NCBI RefSeq assembly: GCF_008084145.1
Contig: NZ_VSDO01000004.1
Location: 324,202-388,201, forward strand
DNA: 64,000 bases
Source: Paenibacillus faecis
GTDB taxonomy: Bacteria; Bacillota; Bacilli; Paenibacillales; Paenibacillaceae
Reading direction: 5' to 3'
Positions within the stretch are counted from its first letter, which is position 1. Each line of letters starts with the position of its first letter. The translations under genes and the position numbers were made by a program. This document shows positions 51,508 through 59,285 of the stretch, piece by piece. Below the pieces are notes generated by a model. The model worked only from the letters and a program-made list of their open reading frames with translations, had not been told where the DNA came from and ran no database searches.

Positions 51508-52854
51508 ATGAAAAGAAAAATGTTTTCCGTATCCCTGCTTTTGCTGGCGCTGGCCTTGGTACTGGCTGCTTGCTGGGACAAAAACAAAGCCGGACCGGAA
51601 GGCTCGCCGGCCACGGACGCAAAGGGATATGAAGCGAGTCAAGGCGCTTCCGCGGACAAGGTGACGATCAAAATGATGCATCTTTGGCCGGATGTTAACA
51701 ATTCCGCGCAAAACAAGCTGGTCAAACAGATCATCGGCGAATACGAGCAGGCCCACCCGAATGTAAAAATCGAAATCGAAATGCTGGAGAATGAACAGTA
51801 CAAAAATAAAATCAAGGTATTATCCGCTTCGAACAGCTTGCCGGACGTCGGTTTTACCTGGGCCGCGGGATTCCTGGAGCCCTACGTAAAAGGAAGGCTG
51901 TTTGCCCCGTTGGACGATCTGCTTCAGGACGAACTGAAGAACAAGTTCGTGGCCGGAACGACCGAGGCTTACGCTATGGACGGCCAAACCTACGCGCTTC
52001 CCGTAGAGCTGAACATCGTGCCGGTCTATTACAACAAGGAGATTTTCGCGAGGTACCGCCTTCAGCCGCCGCAGACCTATGAAGAATTCAAAAACATCAT
52101 CAGGACGCTGAACGAGCACAATGTAACGCCGGTCGCCCTCGGTTCGAAGGATGCGTGGACCGGATCGATCTGGTACATGTATCTGGCCGATCGAATCGGC
52201 GGGCCGGATGTGCAGGATCAAGCGGTTGCCCATAGCAGCTTCAGCGACCCAACCTTATTGGAAGCGGCGAGGGAGGCCCAGGCTCTGGTCAACAGCAACG
52301 CGTTCATCAAGGGCTTCAACGGTTTGTCGAATGAAGAAGCGAAGGCCGAATTCATGAATGGGAAGGCCGCCATGTACGCGATGGGGACTTGGGAAGTGCC
52401 GAACTATACGACAAACCCGGACATACCGAAAGCGTTTAAGGACAAAATCGGCTTTTTTAAGTTCCCCATCGTCGAAGGCGGTAAGGGAAATGTCAACGAT
52501 TGGGTCGGGGGCGTCGGCGTCGGATTGTTCGTGTCTGAGAACTCCAAGGTGAAGGAGGACGCCAAGAAGTTCGTCAGCTTTTTTGTGCAGCGGTGGGGGG
52601 AATTGTCCGTGACCGATGCGGGCATCATTCCCGGAACGAAGGTGGATACGTCGAGCGTCGAACTGCCCCAGATGTTTAAGGATGTCCTGAACGAGCTTAA
52701 CAACGCCAATAAGGTCATTCTCTATTTGGATGTGCAGATGAAGCCGGTGGCCTCCGAGGAACATCGGAATCTGATTCAGGCGCTGCTGGGCAACGCCTTG
52801 ACGCCGGAGGAGTTCGTCAAGAAGCAGGAAGAGGTCTTGAAGGCCGGAAAATAA
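51508..52854 (+). CDS. Sugar ABC transporter substrate-binding lipoprotein without partner permeases
   Basis: A 448-residue lipoprotein with lipobox LAAC near residue 22. The SBP family 1 fold shows VTIKMMHLWPDVNNSAQNKL, LPVELNIVPVYYNKEIFARY and FMNGKAAMYAMGTWEVPNY. AGGAAG lies before the ATG. A terminator follows at once and no permease genes are nearby. It may serve permeases elsewhere or act as a co-sensor for the adjacent YesM-type kinase. The ligand is unknown, probably a sugar. Confidence 0.87.
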   Translation: MKRKMFSVSLLLLALALVLAACWDKNKAGPEGSPATDAKGYEASQGASADKVTIKMMHLWPDVNNSAQNKLVKQIIGEYEQAHPNVKIEIEMLENEQYKNKIKVLSASNSLPDVGFTWAAGFLEPYVKGRLFAPLDDLLQDELKNKFVAGTTEAYAMDGQTYALPVELNIVPVYYNKEIFARYRLQPPQTYEEFKNIIRTLNEHNVTPVALGSKDAWTGSIWYMYLADRIGGPDVQDQAVAHSSFSDPTLLEAAREAQALVNSNAFIKGFNGLSNEEAKAEFMNGKAAMYAMGTWEVPNYTTNPDIPKAFKDKIGFFKFPIVEGGKGNVNDWVGGVGVGLFVSENSKVKEDAKKFVSFFVQRWGELSVTDAGIIPGTKVDTSSVELPQMFKDVLNELNNANKVILYLDVQMKPVASEEHRNLIQALLGNALTPEEFVKKQEEVLKAGK

Positions 52855-52865
52855 ACCGCCGCACG

Positions 52866-52906
52866 GTGGAGCCGATGCCCGGAAGGGCGCTCGGCTCTTT
52901 TTATGT
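52866..52906 (+). terminator. Terminator after the binding-protein gene
   Basis: GAGCCGA..GCCC pairs with GGGC..TCGGCTC, followed by TTTTT. Confidence 0.85.
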
Positions 52907-52990
52907 TCTCTTGTCAGATTATTCTGTTCATTTATTTCATTATCATATTATAATCACTTTAGACAGCAGGTGAAGACAGGAGTGAGTGCG

Positions 52991-54997
52991 TTGGTTATGG
53001 TGGGCATCTATAATTACTACATTGTTGCGCTATCATGTTTGATTGCCGTATTAGCTTCGTACTCTGCGCTAAATATTACGTCGCGGATTTCCCGGGCAAG
53101 CGGAGGAATCCGCTTTTTTTGGACATTGGCCGGGGCGTTCGTTATGGGTACGGGGGTCTGGGCTACCCACTTTGTAGGCATGCAGGCGGTGCATTTGGGG
53201 ATGGAAGTGAGGTATGATTGGTGGCTGACCGTCTTTTCGATGTTCGCAAGCATGATGTCCTCTTGGATTGCTTTTTACATCACCTTGCCCAAGAAGGTCG
53301 GCTGGAAGGCCTTGATCCTCGGCAGCGGCGCGATGGGCGGCGGGATCGTGCTGATGCATTACATCGGGATGGAAGCGATGATTATGCCGGCCCGGCTGGA
53401 ATATGATCCCCTATACGTGGCGCTGTCCGCCGCGATTGCCGTAGCCGCCTCCTTGGTGGCATTGATGTTGTTCCTCCGCTTCCGCTATCAGCCGAAGGGA
53501 AGCGGGATGAAATGGGCGGCCGCCCTGACCATGGGGGCGGCGGTGTGCGGGATGCATTATACGGGAATGAAGGCGTCCCGCTTCCTGGGTCATCCCGGGA
53601 TGAAGATGACCAACGAACCTACCGTGGACATGTTATTGCTGTACGGAGTTACCGTGATCATCCTCATCATCCTGTTTATTTCCTGGACGGCGATATTCCT
53701 GGACCGCTTCGTTCTCGAAAGCATGGCTTATCGCGACACGGTCACCGGACTGCCGAACCGGAATGAAATGAACCGCTTTTTTAATACGATTTCGGACCGG
53801 GATAGCCTGGGGGTCTTGTTCCTGGATCTCGACCAGTTCAAAGCGATCAATGACACGCTGGGGCATCCCGTGGGGGATCTGATGATCGGTCATGTGGGCC
53901 GCAGGCTGCTCCGGTTTGCGGGCGATGGCCGGGAGGTGTTCCGAATCGGCGGGGATGAATTTTTGTTTATCGTCTCCCCTTGCGACGAGGACCGGGCCAG
54001 GCGGCTGGCGGAGCATATTTTGCAATGCGTGAAGCAGGTCTATTTTATCCAAGGAAATGAACTATACATAACCGCAAGTATCGGAATCAGTCTCCGTTCA
54101 CCGCATATGACGGACGGCTCCTTTCTGCTCAAATCGGCGGACACGGCCATGTACCGCGCAAAGTCGGCGGGGAAGAACCGGTACTGTTTCTACAGTAATG
54201 AAATGGAACTTCAAGAGATTCGGAGAATGGAACTCGAGAAGGATTTGAGAAAAGCGCTGGACAACCGGGAATTTTATTTGGTGTATCAGCCGAAATGGAG
54301 CGTCAAGGAAAACCGGCTGGTCGGGTGGGAAGCTTTGATCCGGTGGAGCCATCCCCGTTTGGGGACCGTGTCCCCGGGAGAGTTCATCCCGATTGCGGAG
54401 GAGACGGGCTTGATCGTTCCGATGACACGCTGGTCTTTGAAGCAGGCCTGCCGTCAATGCGTCGCCTGGGTGTCTCGCGGCATTCTTCAGCCGGTTTCGG
54501 TCAATTTGTCGGTCGGCATGTTCTGGACGGGGAGCCTGCATAGCATGATCAGCAGCGCGCTCGACGAGTCCGGTCTGGATCCCTGCCTCCTGGAGCTGGA
54601 GATTACCGAATCCATGGTATTGCATGATATTCATGAGATTATCCGGCAGATCGAAAGGCTGCGCGAGATGGGCGTTCGCATTTCCATGGATGATTTCGGC
54701 AGCGGATATTCCTCGATCGGTCTGTTGGACAGGATTCCGTTGGACGCGCTGAAACTGGATCGCCTGTTTACTAACGATCTGGAAACGCCGACGAAGCGGG
54801 CGATCATCAGCGCCATTATTCAGATGGCCGGAAATCTTCATCTGGATGTGATCGCCGAGGGAGTGGAGAACGAGGAGCAGGTTTCCTTTTTGACCGAGCT
54901 CGGCTGCCATGTGATGCAGGGGTATTATTACGGCAAACCGATGCGGGTGGAACAAGTTGACGAATGGATGCTTCGGAAAGGCATTTTATCCTCATGA
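52991..54997 (+). CDS. MHYT-GGDEF-EAL cyclic-di-GMP enzyme
   Basis: A 668-residue membrane protein. Seven N-terminal helices carry three MHYT-type motifs (VWATHFVGMQ, VLMHYIGMEA, CGMHYTGMKA), thought to bind copper and sense O2, CO or NO. A GGDEF cyclase domain has intact GGDEF at residues 320-324 (FRIGGDEFLF). The upstream inhibitory RxxD site is replaced by GDGR. An EAL phosphodiesterase domain has EAL at 447-449 and DDFGSGYSS. Both active sites look complete, so either activity is possible. I chose TTG at 52991 because GGAG lies eight bases upstream; GTG 52970 and ATG 52997 are alternatives. Confidence 0.9.
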   Translation: MVMVGIYNYYIVALSCLIAVLASYSALNITSRISRASGGIRFFWTLAGAFVMGTGVWATHFVGMQAVHLGMEVRYDWWLTVFSMFASMMSSWIAFYITLPKKVGWKALILGSGAMGGGIVLMHYIGMEAMIMPARLEYDPLYVALSAAIAVAASLVALMLFLRFRYQPKGSGMKWAAALTMGAAVCGMHYTGMKASRFLGHPGMKMTNEPTVDMLLLYGVTVIILIILFISWTAIFLDRFVLESMAYRDTVTGLPNRNEMNRFFNTISDRDSLGVLFLDLDQFKAINDTLGHPVGDLMIGHVGRRLLRFAGDGREVFRIGGDEFLFIVSPCDEDRARRLAEHILQCVKQVYFIQGNELYITASIGISLRSPHMTDGSFLLKSADTAMYRAKSAGKNRYCFYSNEMELQEIRRMELEKDLRKALDNREFYLVYQPKWSVKENRLVGWEALIRWSHPRLGTVSPGEFIPIAEETGLIVPMTRWSLKQACRQCVAWVSRGILQPVSVNLSVGMFWTGSLHSMISSALDESGLDPCLLELEITESMVLHDIHEIIRQIERLREMGVRISMDDFGSGYSSIGLLDRIPLDALKLDRLFTNDLETPTKRAIISAIIQMAGNLHLDVIAEGVENEEQVSFLTELGCHVMQGYYYGKPMRVEQVDEWMLRKGILSS

Positions 54998-55041
54998 TCC
55001 TCATCGGAATCCCTCTTGTGCCAGGCCAAAAAGCAGGAAAA

Positions 55042-55103
55042 AACCGGACCGTCCTGCATGTACCCGAAAAAGGTTCATAAAGCGGGACAACGTCCGGTTA
55101 TTA
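55042..55103. terminator. Bidirectional terminator
   Basis: AACCGGAC..GTCCTGC pairs with GCGGGAC..GTCCGGTT, in the convergent gap between the cyclic-di-GMP gene and udk. Confidence 0.65.
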
Positions 55104-55118
55104 TCATAGACGGATTCT

Positions 55119-55754
55119 TTATCCGACGGGCCATTCTTCTCCACCCGTCAGGTATTTCTCGGTAAGGATTCTCAGGAGCTGAATGCCGACCTCGTTATGC
55201 CCGCCCTCGGGAATGATGAGGTCGGCATATTTTTTGGATGGCTCGATAAACGCTTCGTGCATCGGCTTCACCGTGGCCAGATACTGTTGGTAAATCGAAT
55301 GAATCGAGCGGCCCCGCTCCTCCATATCCCGCAGCACGCGGCGCAGCAGACGGACATCGGCATCCGTGTCAACAAACACTTTGATGTCCAGCAGCTTGCG
55401 CAGCGGTTCGTCATAGAGGACGAACAAGCCCTCGACGATGGCGATCCGGTTGGGCTGGAGCAAGACGGTTTCCGAGGTCGAGCGGGTATAGTCGGTGAAA
55501 TTGTAGACCGGCGCGTGGGCAGGCAGCCCCTTTTTCAGCAATTGAAGATGTTCGATCAGCAGTTCATTGTCGAAAGCGAAAGGGTGATCGTAATTGGTCA
55601 GCAGCCGTTCTTCCATGGTCAGGTCCGCCTGGTCTTTATAGTAATTATCCTGGGATATAAATGTGACTTTGTCCGAGCCGAGCTGCTCGATGACAGAGCG
55701 GGCCACCGTGGTTTTTCCCGAACCGGTGCCGCCGGCGATTCCGATAATCAGCAT
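55119..55754 (-). CDS. udk: Uridine kinase
   Basis: A 211-residue cytoplasmic enzyme phosphorylating uridine and cytidine for pyrimidine salvage. The P-loop is GGTGSGKT at residues 8-15. Then follow ISQDNYYKD, TNYDHPFAFDNELL, PVYNFTDYTRS and VEGLFVLYDEPLR, all standard for Udk. Length is normal. AGGAGG lies upstream of the ATG, slightly distant. It stands alone. Confidence 0.95.
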   Translation of the reverse strand: MLIIGIAGGTGSGKTTVARSVIEQLGSDKVTFISQDNYYKDQADLTMEERLLTNYDHPFAFDNELLIEHLQLLKKGLPAHAPVYNFTDYTRSTSETVLLQPNRIAIVEGLFVLYDEPLRKLLDIKVFVDTDADVRLLRRVLRDMEERGRSIHSIYQQYLATVKPMHEAFIEPSKKYADLIIPEGGHNEVGIQLLRILTEKYLTGGEEWPVG

Positions 55755-55901
55755 GCGATTTTGTTAACCTCCTAGGCAATTTCCCGTTGAACATTCCGTT
55801 ATTGTAGCACAGCGGGCGTTTTTTTTCATCTTGTCTTCCAATAGACGAGGGCCGCCGGATTATATTAAATCTGCCCAACGGCAGGCGTTTCTTATGCGGG
55901 G

Positions 55902-55930
55902 TTGGCTTCGACGACCGACTTCGCTATACT
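55902..55930 (+). promoter_or_regulatory. Promoter of the TraB/GumN gene
   Basis: TTGGCT (55902-55907), 17 bases, then TATACT (55925-55930). GAGAGGAG lies before the ATG at 55965. Confidence 0.65.
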
Positions 55931-55964
55931 AATTAGATATACATAAGAGAGGAGTTACTAGAAA

Positions 55965-57137
55965 ATGAGATTTAAAAAATGGACAGCCTCGCTGTTATCC
56001 ATGATCATGTCGCTGGTTGTGCTCGTCCCTGCGACTTCGGCTGCGCCGAATACGGTATCGGTTAAAGTGGACGGAGAATGGGTACAGTTCGGTGAACATG
56101 CGCCTGTCATCGACCAAGGATCGACCCTGGTTCCCGCGGAAGAGATCTATAAAGCTCTGAAACTGAAGCCGGAGCAACAAGCCCAAAACGTTTCGGGCTC
56201 CAAAACGGTGGACGGCGTCACGTACCTCCCGGTCCGTTCGTTCGGGGAAATTTCCGGTTACGATGTACACTGGGGCGCCTCGGAGCGCGCCGTTTATATT
56301 TGGTCCAAGCAACCGGCGGCCGCCAGCGGCCGCGGCTTCCTGTGGGAAGTCGAAAATGCCGGAAATAAAGTTTACCTGCTGGGAACCATGCATGTCGCGG
56401 ACGATAGCTTCTATCCGCTCGACCCTGCGATTGAAAGTGCCTTTGCCGAAGCGGATAACCTCGGAGTCGAAGTCGACGTGACCAAGGGGTCTTCTCCCGA
56501 GATGCAGAAGCTGCTGTTGGATCTGGGGACTTATCAGGACGGAACCACTTTGAAGGACCATATTTCCGAGACAACTTACGCGAAATTGGCCAAATTCCTC
56601 ACCGAAAACGGGATGGAACGGGATGCGTTCGATCCGTTCAAACCTTGGGTGGTCGAAATGACACTCCAGACCCTGCAGGCCAGCAAGAGCGGGTATCAAG
56701 GACAAGTCGGCATCGATTACTATTTCGTTTCGAAAGCTATGGAGCGTAAAATTCCGGTTATCGAACTCGAAAGTTATGAATCGCAGCTGGGAATGTTCAA
56801 CGAGTTCTCTCAGGAACTGCAGGAAGCCAATCTCTTGACCACGCTGAACAGTCTCCAGGCGGTAGACGACAGCGTAAACTCGATGGCCGAAATGTGGAAA
56901 ACCGGCGATGATCAAGCGCTGATCGAAATGGTTAATGCCATTAAATCCAGCGGCGACGAGTACTACAAAGCCATGCTCGTGGATCGCAATGTTAAAATGA
57001 CCGAGAAAATCGAAGGTTATTTGAAAGGAAAGGACTCCTCGACGTACATGATCGCTGTGGGCGCGGCTCATATGCTCGGCGAGAAGGGCATCGTAACCTT
57101 GCTCCAAGAAAAAGGCTACACCGTTACGCGTAAATAA
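55965..57137 (+). CDS. Secreted TraB/GumN-family protein with copper amine oxidase-like N-domain
   Basis: A 390-residue protein. A signal peptide covers residues 1-27 (cleaved near TSAAP). Residues 30-110 are a copper amine oxidase N-terminal-like domain (VKVDGEWVQFGEHAPVID, YLPVRSFGEISGYDVHW), common in Paenibacillus exported proteins. Residues 125-388 are the TraB/GumN (TIKI-like) domain, with GTMH at 140-143, GQVGIDYYF and VGAAHMLGEKGI. The family is proposed to be metalloproteases, partly from animal TIKI. Attachment is not evident, so it is probably secreted. A strong terminator follows. Confidence 0.87.
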   Translation: MRFKKWTASLLSMIMSLVVLVPATSAAPNTVSVKVDGEWVQFGEHAPVIDQGSTLVPAEEIYKALKLKPEQQAQNVSGSKTVDGVTYLPVRSFGEISGYDVHWGASERAVYIWSKQPAAASGRGFLWEVENAGNKVYLLGTMHVADDSFYPLDPAIESAFAEADNLGVEVDVTKGSSPEMQKLLLDLGTYQDGTTLKDHISETTYAKLAKFLTENGMERDAFDPFKPWVVEMTLQTLQASKSGYQGQVGIDYYFVSKAMERKIPVIELESYESQLGMFNEFSQELQEANLLTTLNSLQAVDDSVNSMAEMWKTGDDQALIEMVNAIKSSGDEYYKAMLVDRNVKMTEKIEGYLKGKDSSTYMIAVGAAHMLGEKGIVTLLQEKGYTVTRK

Positions 57138-57141
57138 TTTG

Positions 57142-57183
57142 AAAGAACCCTTGCCTCGGTGATGAGGAGGGGTTCTTTTTTTG
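57142..57183 (+). terminator. Terminator after the TraB/GumN gene
   Basis: AGAACCC and GGGTTCT arms (imperfect extension CTTGCCTC/GAGGAGG) are followed by TTTTTTT. Confidence 0.8.
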
Positions 57184-57189
57184 TGCTGT

Positions 57190-57355
57190 GGGAGAGCCCG
57201 GGATAGCCGGAGGCAGATCAGGGATAGGTTCGGGGGTGGTCGGAATAGGTTCGGGGTAGGTGGGGAGTTCGGGATAGGGTCGGGAGTTTCGGGATAGGTC
57301 GGGAGTTCGGGATAGGTCGGGAGTTCGAGATAGGTCGGGATCGTCCGAGCTAGGC
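57190..57355. repeat. Degenerate G-rich tandem array 3' of the TraB/GumN gene
   Basis: Units near GGGATAGGTCGGGAGTTC recur about nine times with drift. There is no coding potential. It leads directly into family A copy 3. Confidence 0.85.
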
Positions 57356-57366
57356 CTGTCAGTGAG

Positions 57367-57553
57367 AATTCCTGCAAATCTGCAGGTTTTTTTCTCATAT
57401 GGAGCCCCGATGGAAAAATTGATGCAAATCTGCAGCTTTTATCGGGAAATAGCATCCTGCGGCCCCAGCCGCCTGAAAATTCCTGCACATTTGCATCTTT
57501 TTGAGCGGAAGTCTAGATGGCTGGCGAAAATTCCTGCAGATTTGCATCTTTTT
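57367..57553. repeat. Four-unit intergenic element, family A, copy 3
   Basis: Units at 57367-57391, 57417-57440, 57478-57502 and 57529-57553. Centres 57379, 57429, 57490 and 57541 are symmetric about 57460 with spacing 50/61/51, matching copies 1 and 2. Unit cores CAAATCTGCAG (1, 2) and CTGCAnATTTGCA (3, 4) are inverted. Confidence 0.85.
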
Positions 57554-57633
57554 GTGCATGAGCGCCTCCTTGCGCCAAGTCGGGATAACGAGACGGAGCA
57601 CTTGGAGCGGCGGGTAGCGGGGCAGGCATACAG

Positions 57634-58098
57634 TTAAAAATCAGCAGGGCCGCCGGACAACTGGTCTTTTAGCGGGGTACGAATTTTGACCTCGGAAAAA
57701 ATAATGTTGGTGGAGGGAGCGGTAAACGAGGCGATTCGGTCTACAAACTCCTCGATCTCCGCCAAGTCTTTGGCGTACAAATGTACGAAGAAGCAGGCCT
57801 TCCCCGCGGTCCGCCAACAGCCAAGGACACGGGGATGATCCTGAATAAGATTCCGGAGCCGTTCGTAATCTCCATTCCGCACAGTAATTTCCATGATGCA
57901 TTCCAGTCCGAAGCCAAGCCGTTTCCGGTTCAGGCGGATCGTGTAACCCTCGATGATCCCCTCGCTTTCCAGACGGCGTACCCTCTCGGTGACGGAAGGT
58001 GGGGACAGATTGACCTTTTTGGAGAGTTCCCGCATGGACAGCCGGGCGTCTACAGCCAGTTCGTTCAGGATGGCGATATCGATTTCGTCAATTTTCAT
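57634..58098 (-). CDS. Lrp/AsnC-family transcriptional regulator
   Basis: A 154-residue regulator. Residues 1-60 are the helix-turn-helix (DEIDIAILNELAVDARLSMR, NLSPPSVTERVRRLESEGII). Residues 65-145 are the RAM (ACT-like) domain (ECIMEITVRNGDYERLRNLI, LGCWRTAGKACFFVHLYAKD). It is divergent from an AhpD-like gene, whose expression it probably controls. The 126-base gap is AT-rich and contains ATATGATnnnnnnACCCATATGAT-like repeats (near 58129-58152) that could be binding sites. Confidence 0.9.
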   Translation of the reverse strand: MKIDEIDIAILNELAVDARLSMRELSKKVNLSPPSVTERVRRLESEGIIEGYTIRLNRKRLGFGLECIMEITVRNGDYERLRNLIQDHPRVLGCWRTAGKACFFVHLYAKDLAEIEEFVDRIASFTAPSTNIIFSEVKIRTPLKDQLSGGPADF

Positions 58099-58224
58099 AT
58101 GAAACCTCTTTTTCTATAAAATGATTATATATGATCGGAAAACCCATATGATTAATATCAATTATAATTCATTCGCCCCCGGTTGGTATATATAATCAAA
58201 ATAAATCCAAAGGGGGTATTTTTT

Positions 58225-58659
58225 ATGCCAAGAATTGCTTATTCCGACCGGGGAGACACGCCGTTTCAGAGGCTGTTGGGACATAATGAGGCGATCTTGA
58301 CGGAGTGGACTAGACTCGAGGAAACGTTCTATTCCGCGGGAACGCTGGATCGGAACTTAAAGGAGCAGGTTCGCCGCACACTTGCGTTCGGCAACGGCTG
58401 CGAGTACTGCCAGGCCAAGGGCCGGGCTGACGCGAGCCAGGAGGACATGCGCACCAGCCTCGCGGTCGGGTTCGCGGAGCTGTTTCTGAAGGACCGCGGC
58501 GCCATAGGGGAAGCAAGCTTTAACATCCTGCGGGAGCTGTTCACCGAGCAGGAAATAGCCGAGCTCTGCGCTTATATTTGCTTCACCACGGGCTCCCAGT
58601 TGTTCGGGGCGATGATGGACTTGAAGCCGGAAGGCCCGGCGGGGAGTGAGGGGGCTTAA
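58225..58659 (+). CDS. Carboxymuconolactone decarboxylase/AhpD-like protein
   Basis: A 144-residue all-helical protein. The AhpD core reads EQVRRTLAFGNGCEYCQAKG with the redox pair Cys59-x-x-Cys62 (the usual CxxC). Cluster residues EEDMRTSLAVGFAELF follow. Such proteins act as peroxidase partners or alkylhydroperoxide reductants. AAAGGGGG precedes the ATG at 58225; the frame opens at 58183 without support. TATAAT at 58191-58196 is a likely -10. The divergent Lrp regulator suggests control by an amino acid or redox signal. Confidence 0.85.
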   Translation: MPRIAYSDRGDTPFQRLLGHNEAILTEWTRLEETFYSAGTLDRNLKEQVRRTLAFGNGCEYCQAKGRADASQEDMRTSLAVGFAELFLKDRGAIGEASFNILRELFTEQEIAELCAYICFTTGSQLFGAMMDLKPEGPAGSEGA

Positions 58660-58660
58660 A

Positions 58661-59182
58661 GGGAGAAATTCCCGTTAATTCGGAGGCGAACCGCCGCAGC
58701 TCACAATTAGCTGGAAAACCTCCAGCAAATCTGCGGGCAGAGGCCTCGTTCGCCCCTTTTGGGCGGTATTATCGGGATAATTTCCAGCTAAGTTCACTAG
58801 CGTTGCATGAACCCGAGGGGTCTAATGGCCGTAACCGCCACCTTTTGAAGCCGGGCGGGTGGATAACGGCCTTTTGCGGCGCTATTTTGTCGAACTTGGC
58901 TCTTTGCTGTGAAATAGCGGTCTTTTGGGGCCTTATTTTGAAAAAAAGCGGGCCAAAACCTGATTTCTGTACTCGCACCAGAGAAATAAGGCCCTTTTTA
59001 GCCGCTATTTTTCCCGAAAAAGCATATCTGGGCGAAATAGCAGCCCAAAATGCCGCTATCATAACGGGCGGTAAGTGAGATGGCGGGGGCGGCAGCACCA
59101 TGTCAGGTTTGATGCAACGCCAGTGAGCTAAGTTATGTCCTATGGACGTAACGAGCTAAATTAACGGGAGAAACTTCCGTTA
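58661..59182. repeat. Four-unit intergenic element, family D, interrupted by a MITE
   Basis: Unit 1 (GGGAGAAATTCCCGTTAATT, 58661-58680) is inverted against unit 4 (AATTAACGGGAGAAACTTCC, 59159-59178). Unit 2 (TTAGCTGGAAA, 58707-58717) is inverted against unit 3 (TTTCCAGCTAA, 58781-58791). If the 340 bases of insertion plus one target copy are removed, centres fall at 58670.5, 58712, 58786 and 58828.5. These are symmetric about 58749 within half a base. Confidence 0.7.
58795..59125. mobile_element. 331-bp MITE carrying family C element copy 2
   Basis: Terminal inverted repeats CACTAGCGTTGCATGAACC (58795 on) and, from the right end, CACTGGCGTTGCATCAAACC. The 9-bp target duplication AGCTAAGTT sits at 58786-58794 and 59126-59134. 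Inside, C-type units at 58863-58892, 58911-58940, 58981-59012 and 59033-59060 are symmetric about 58961, the exact middle of the element. There is no open reading frame. The mobilising transposase must lie elsewhere. Confidence 0.8.
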
Positions 59183-59285
59183 ACGCTGGATTGAGCCACC
59201 TAAATATTAACATTTTCACCTGTCCCACCCGATAAATGAAAAGATAAATAATTCATTAACAGATTTTGGATGGTGGGAGGAAGCT

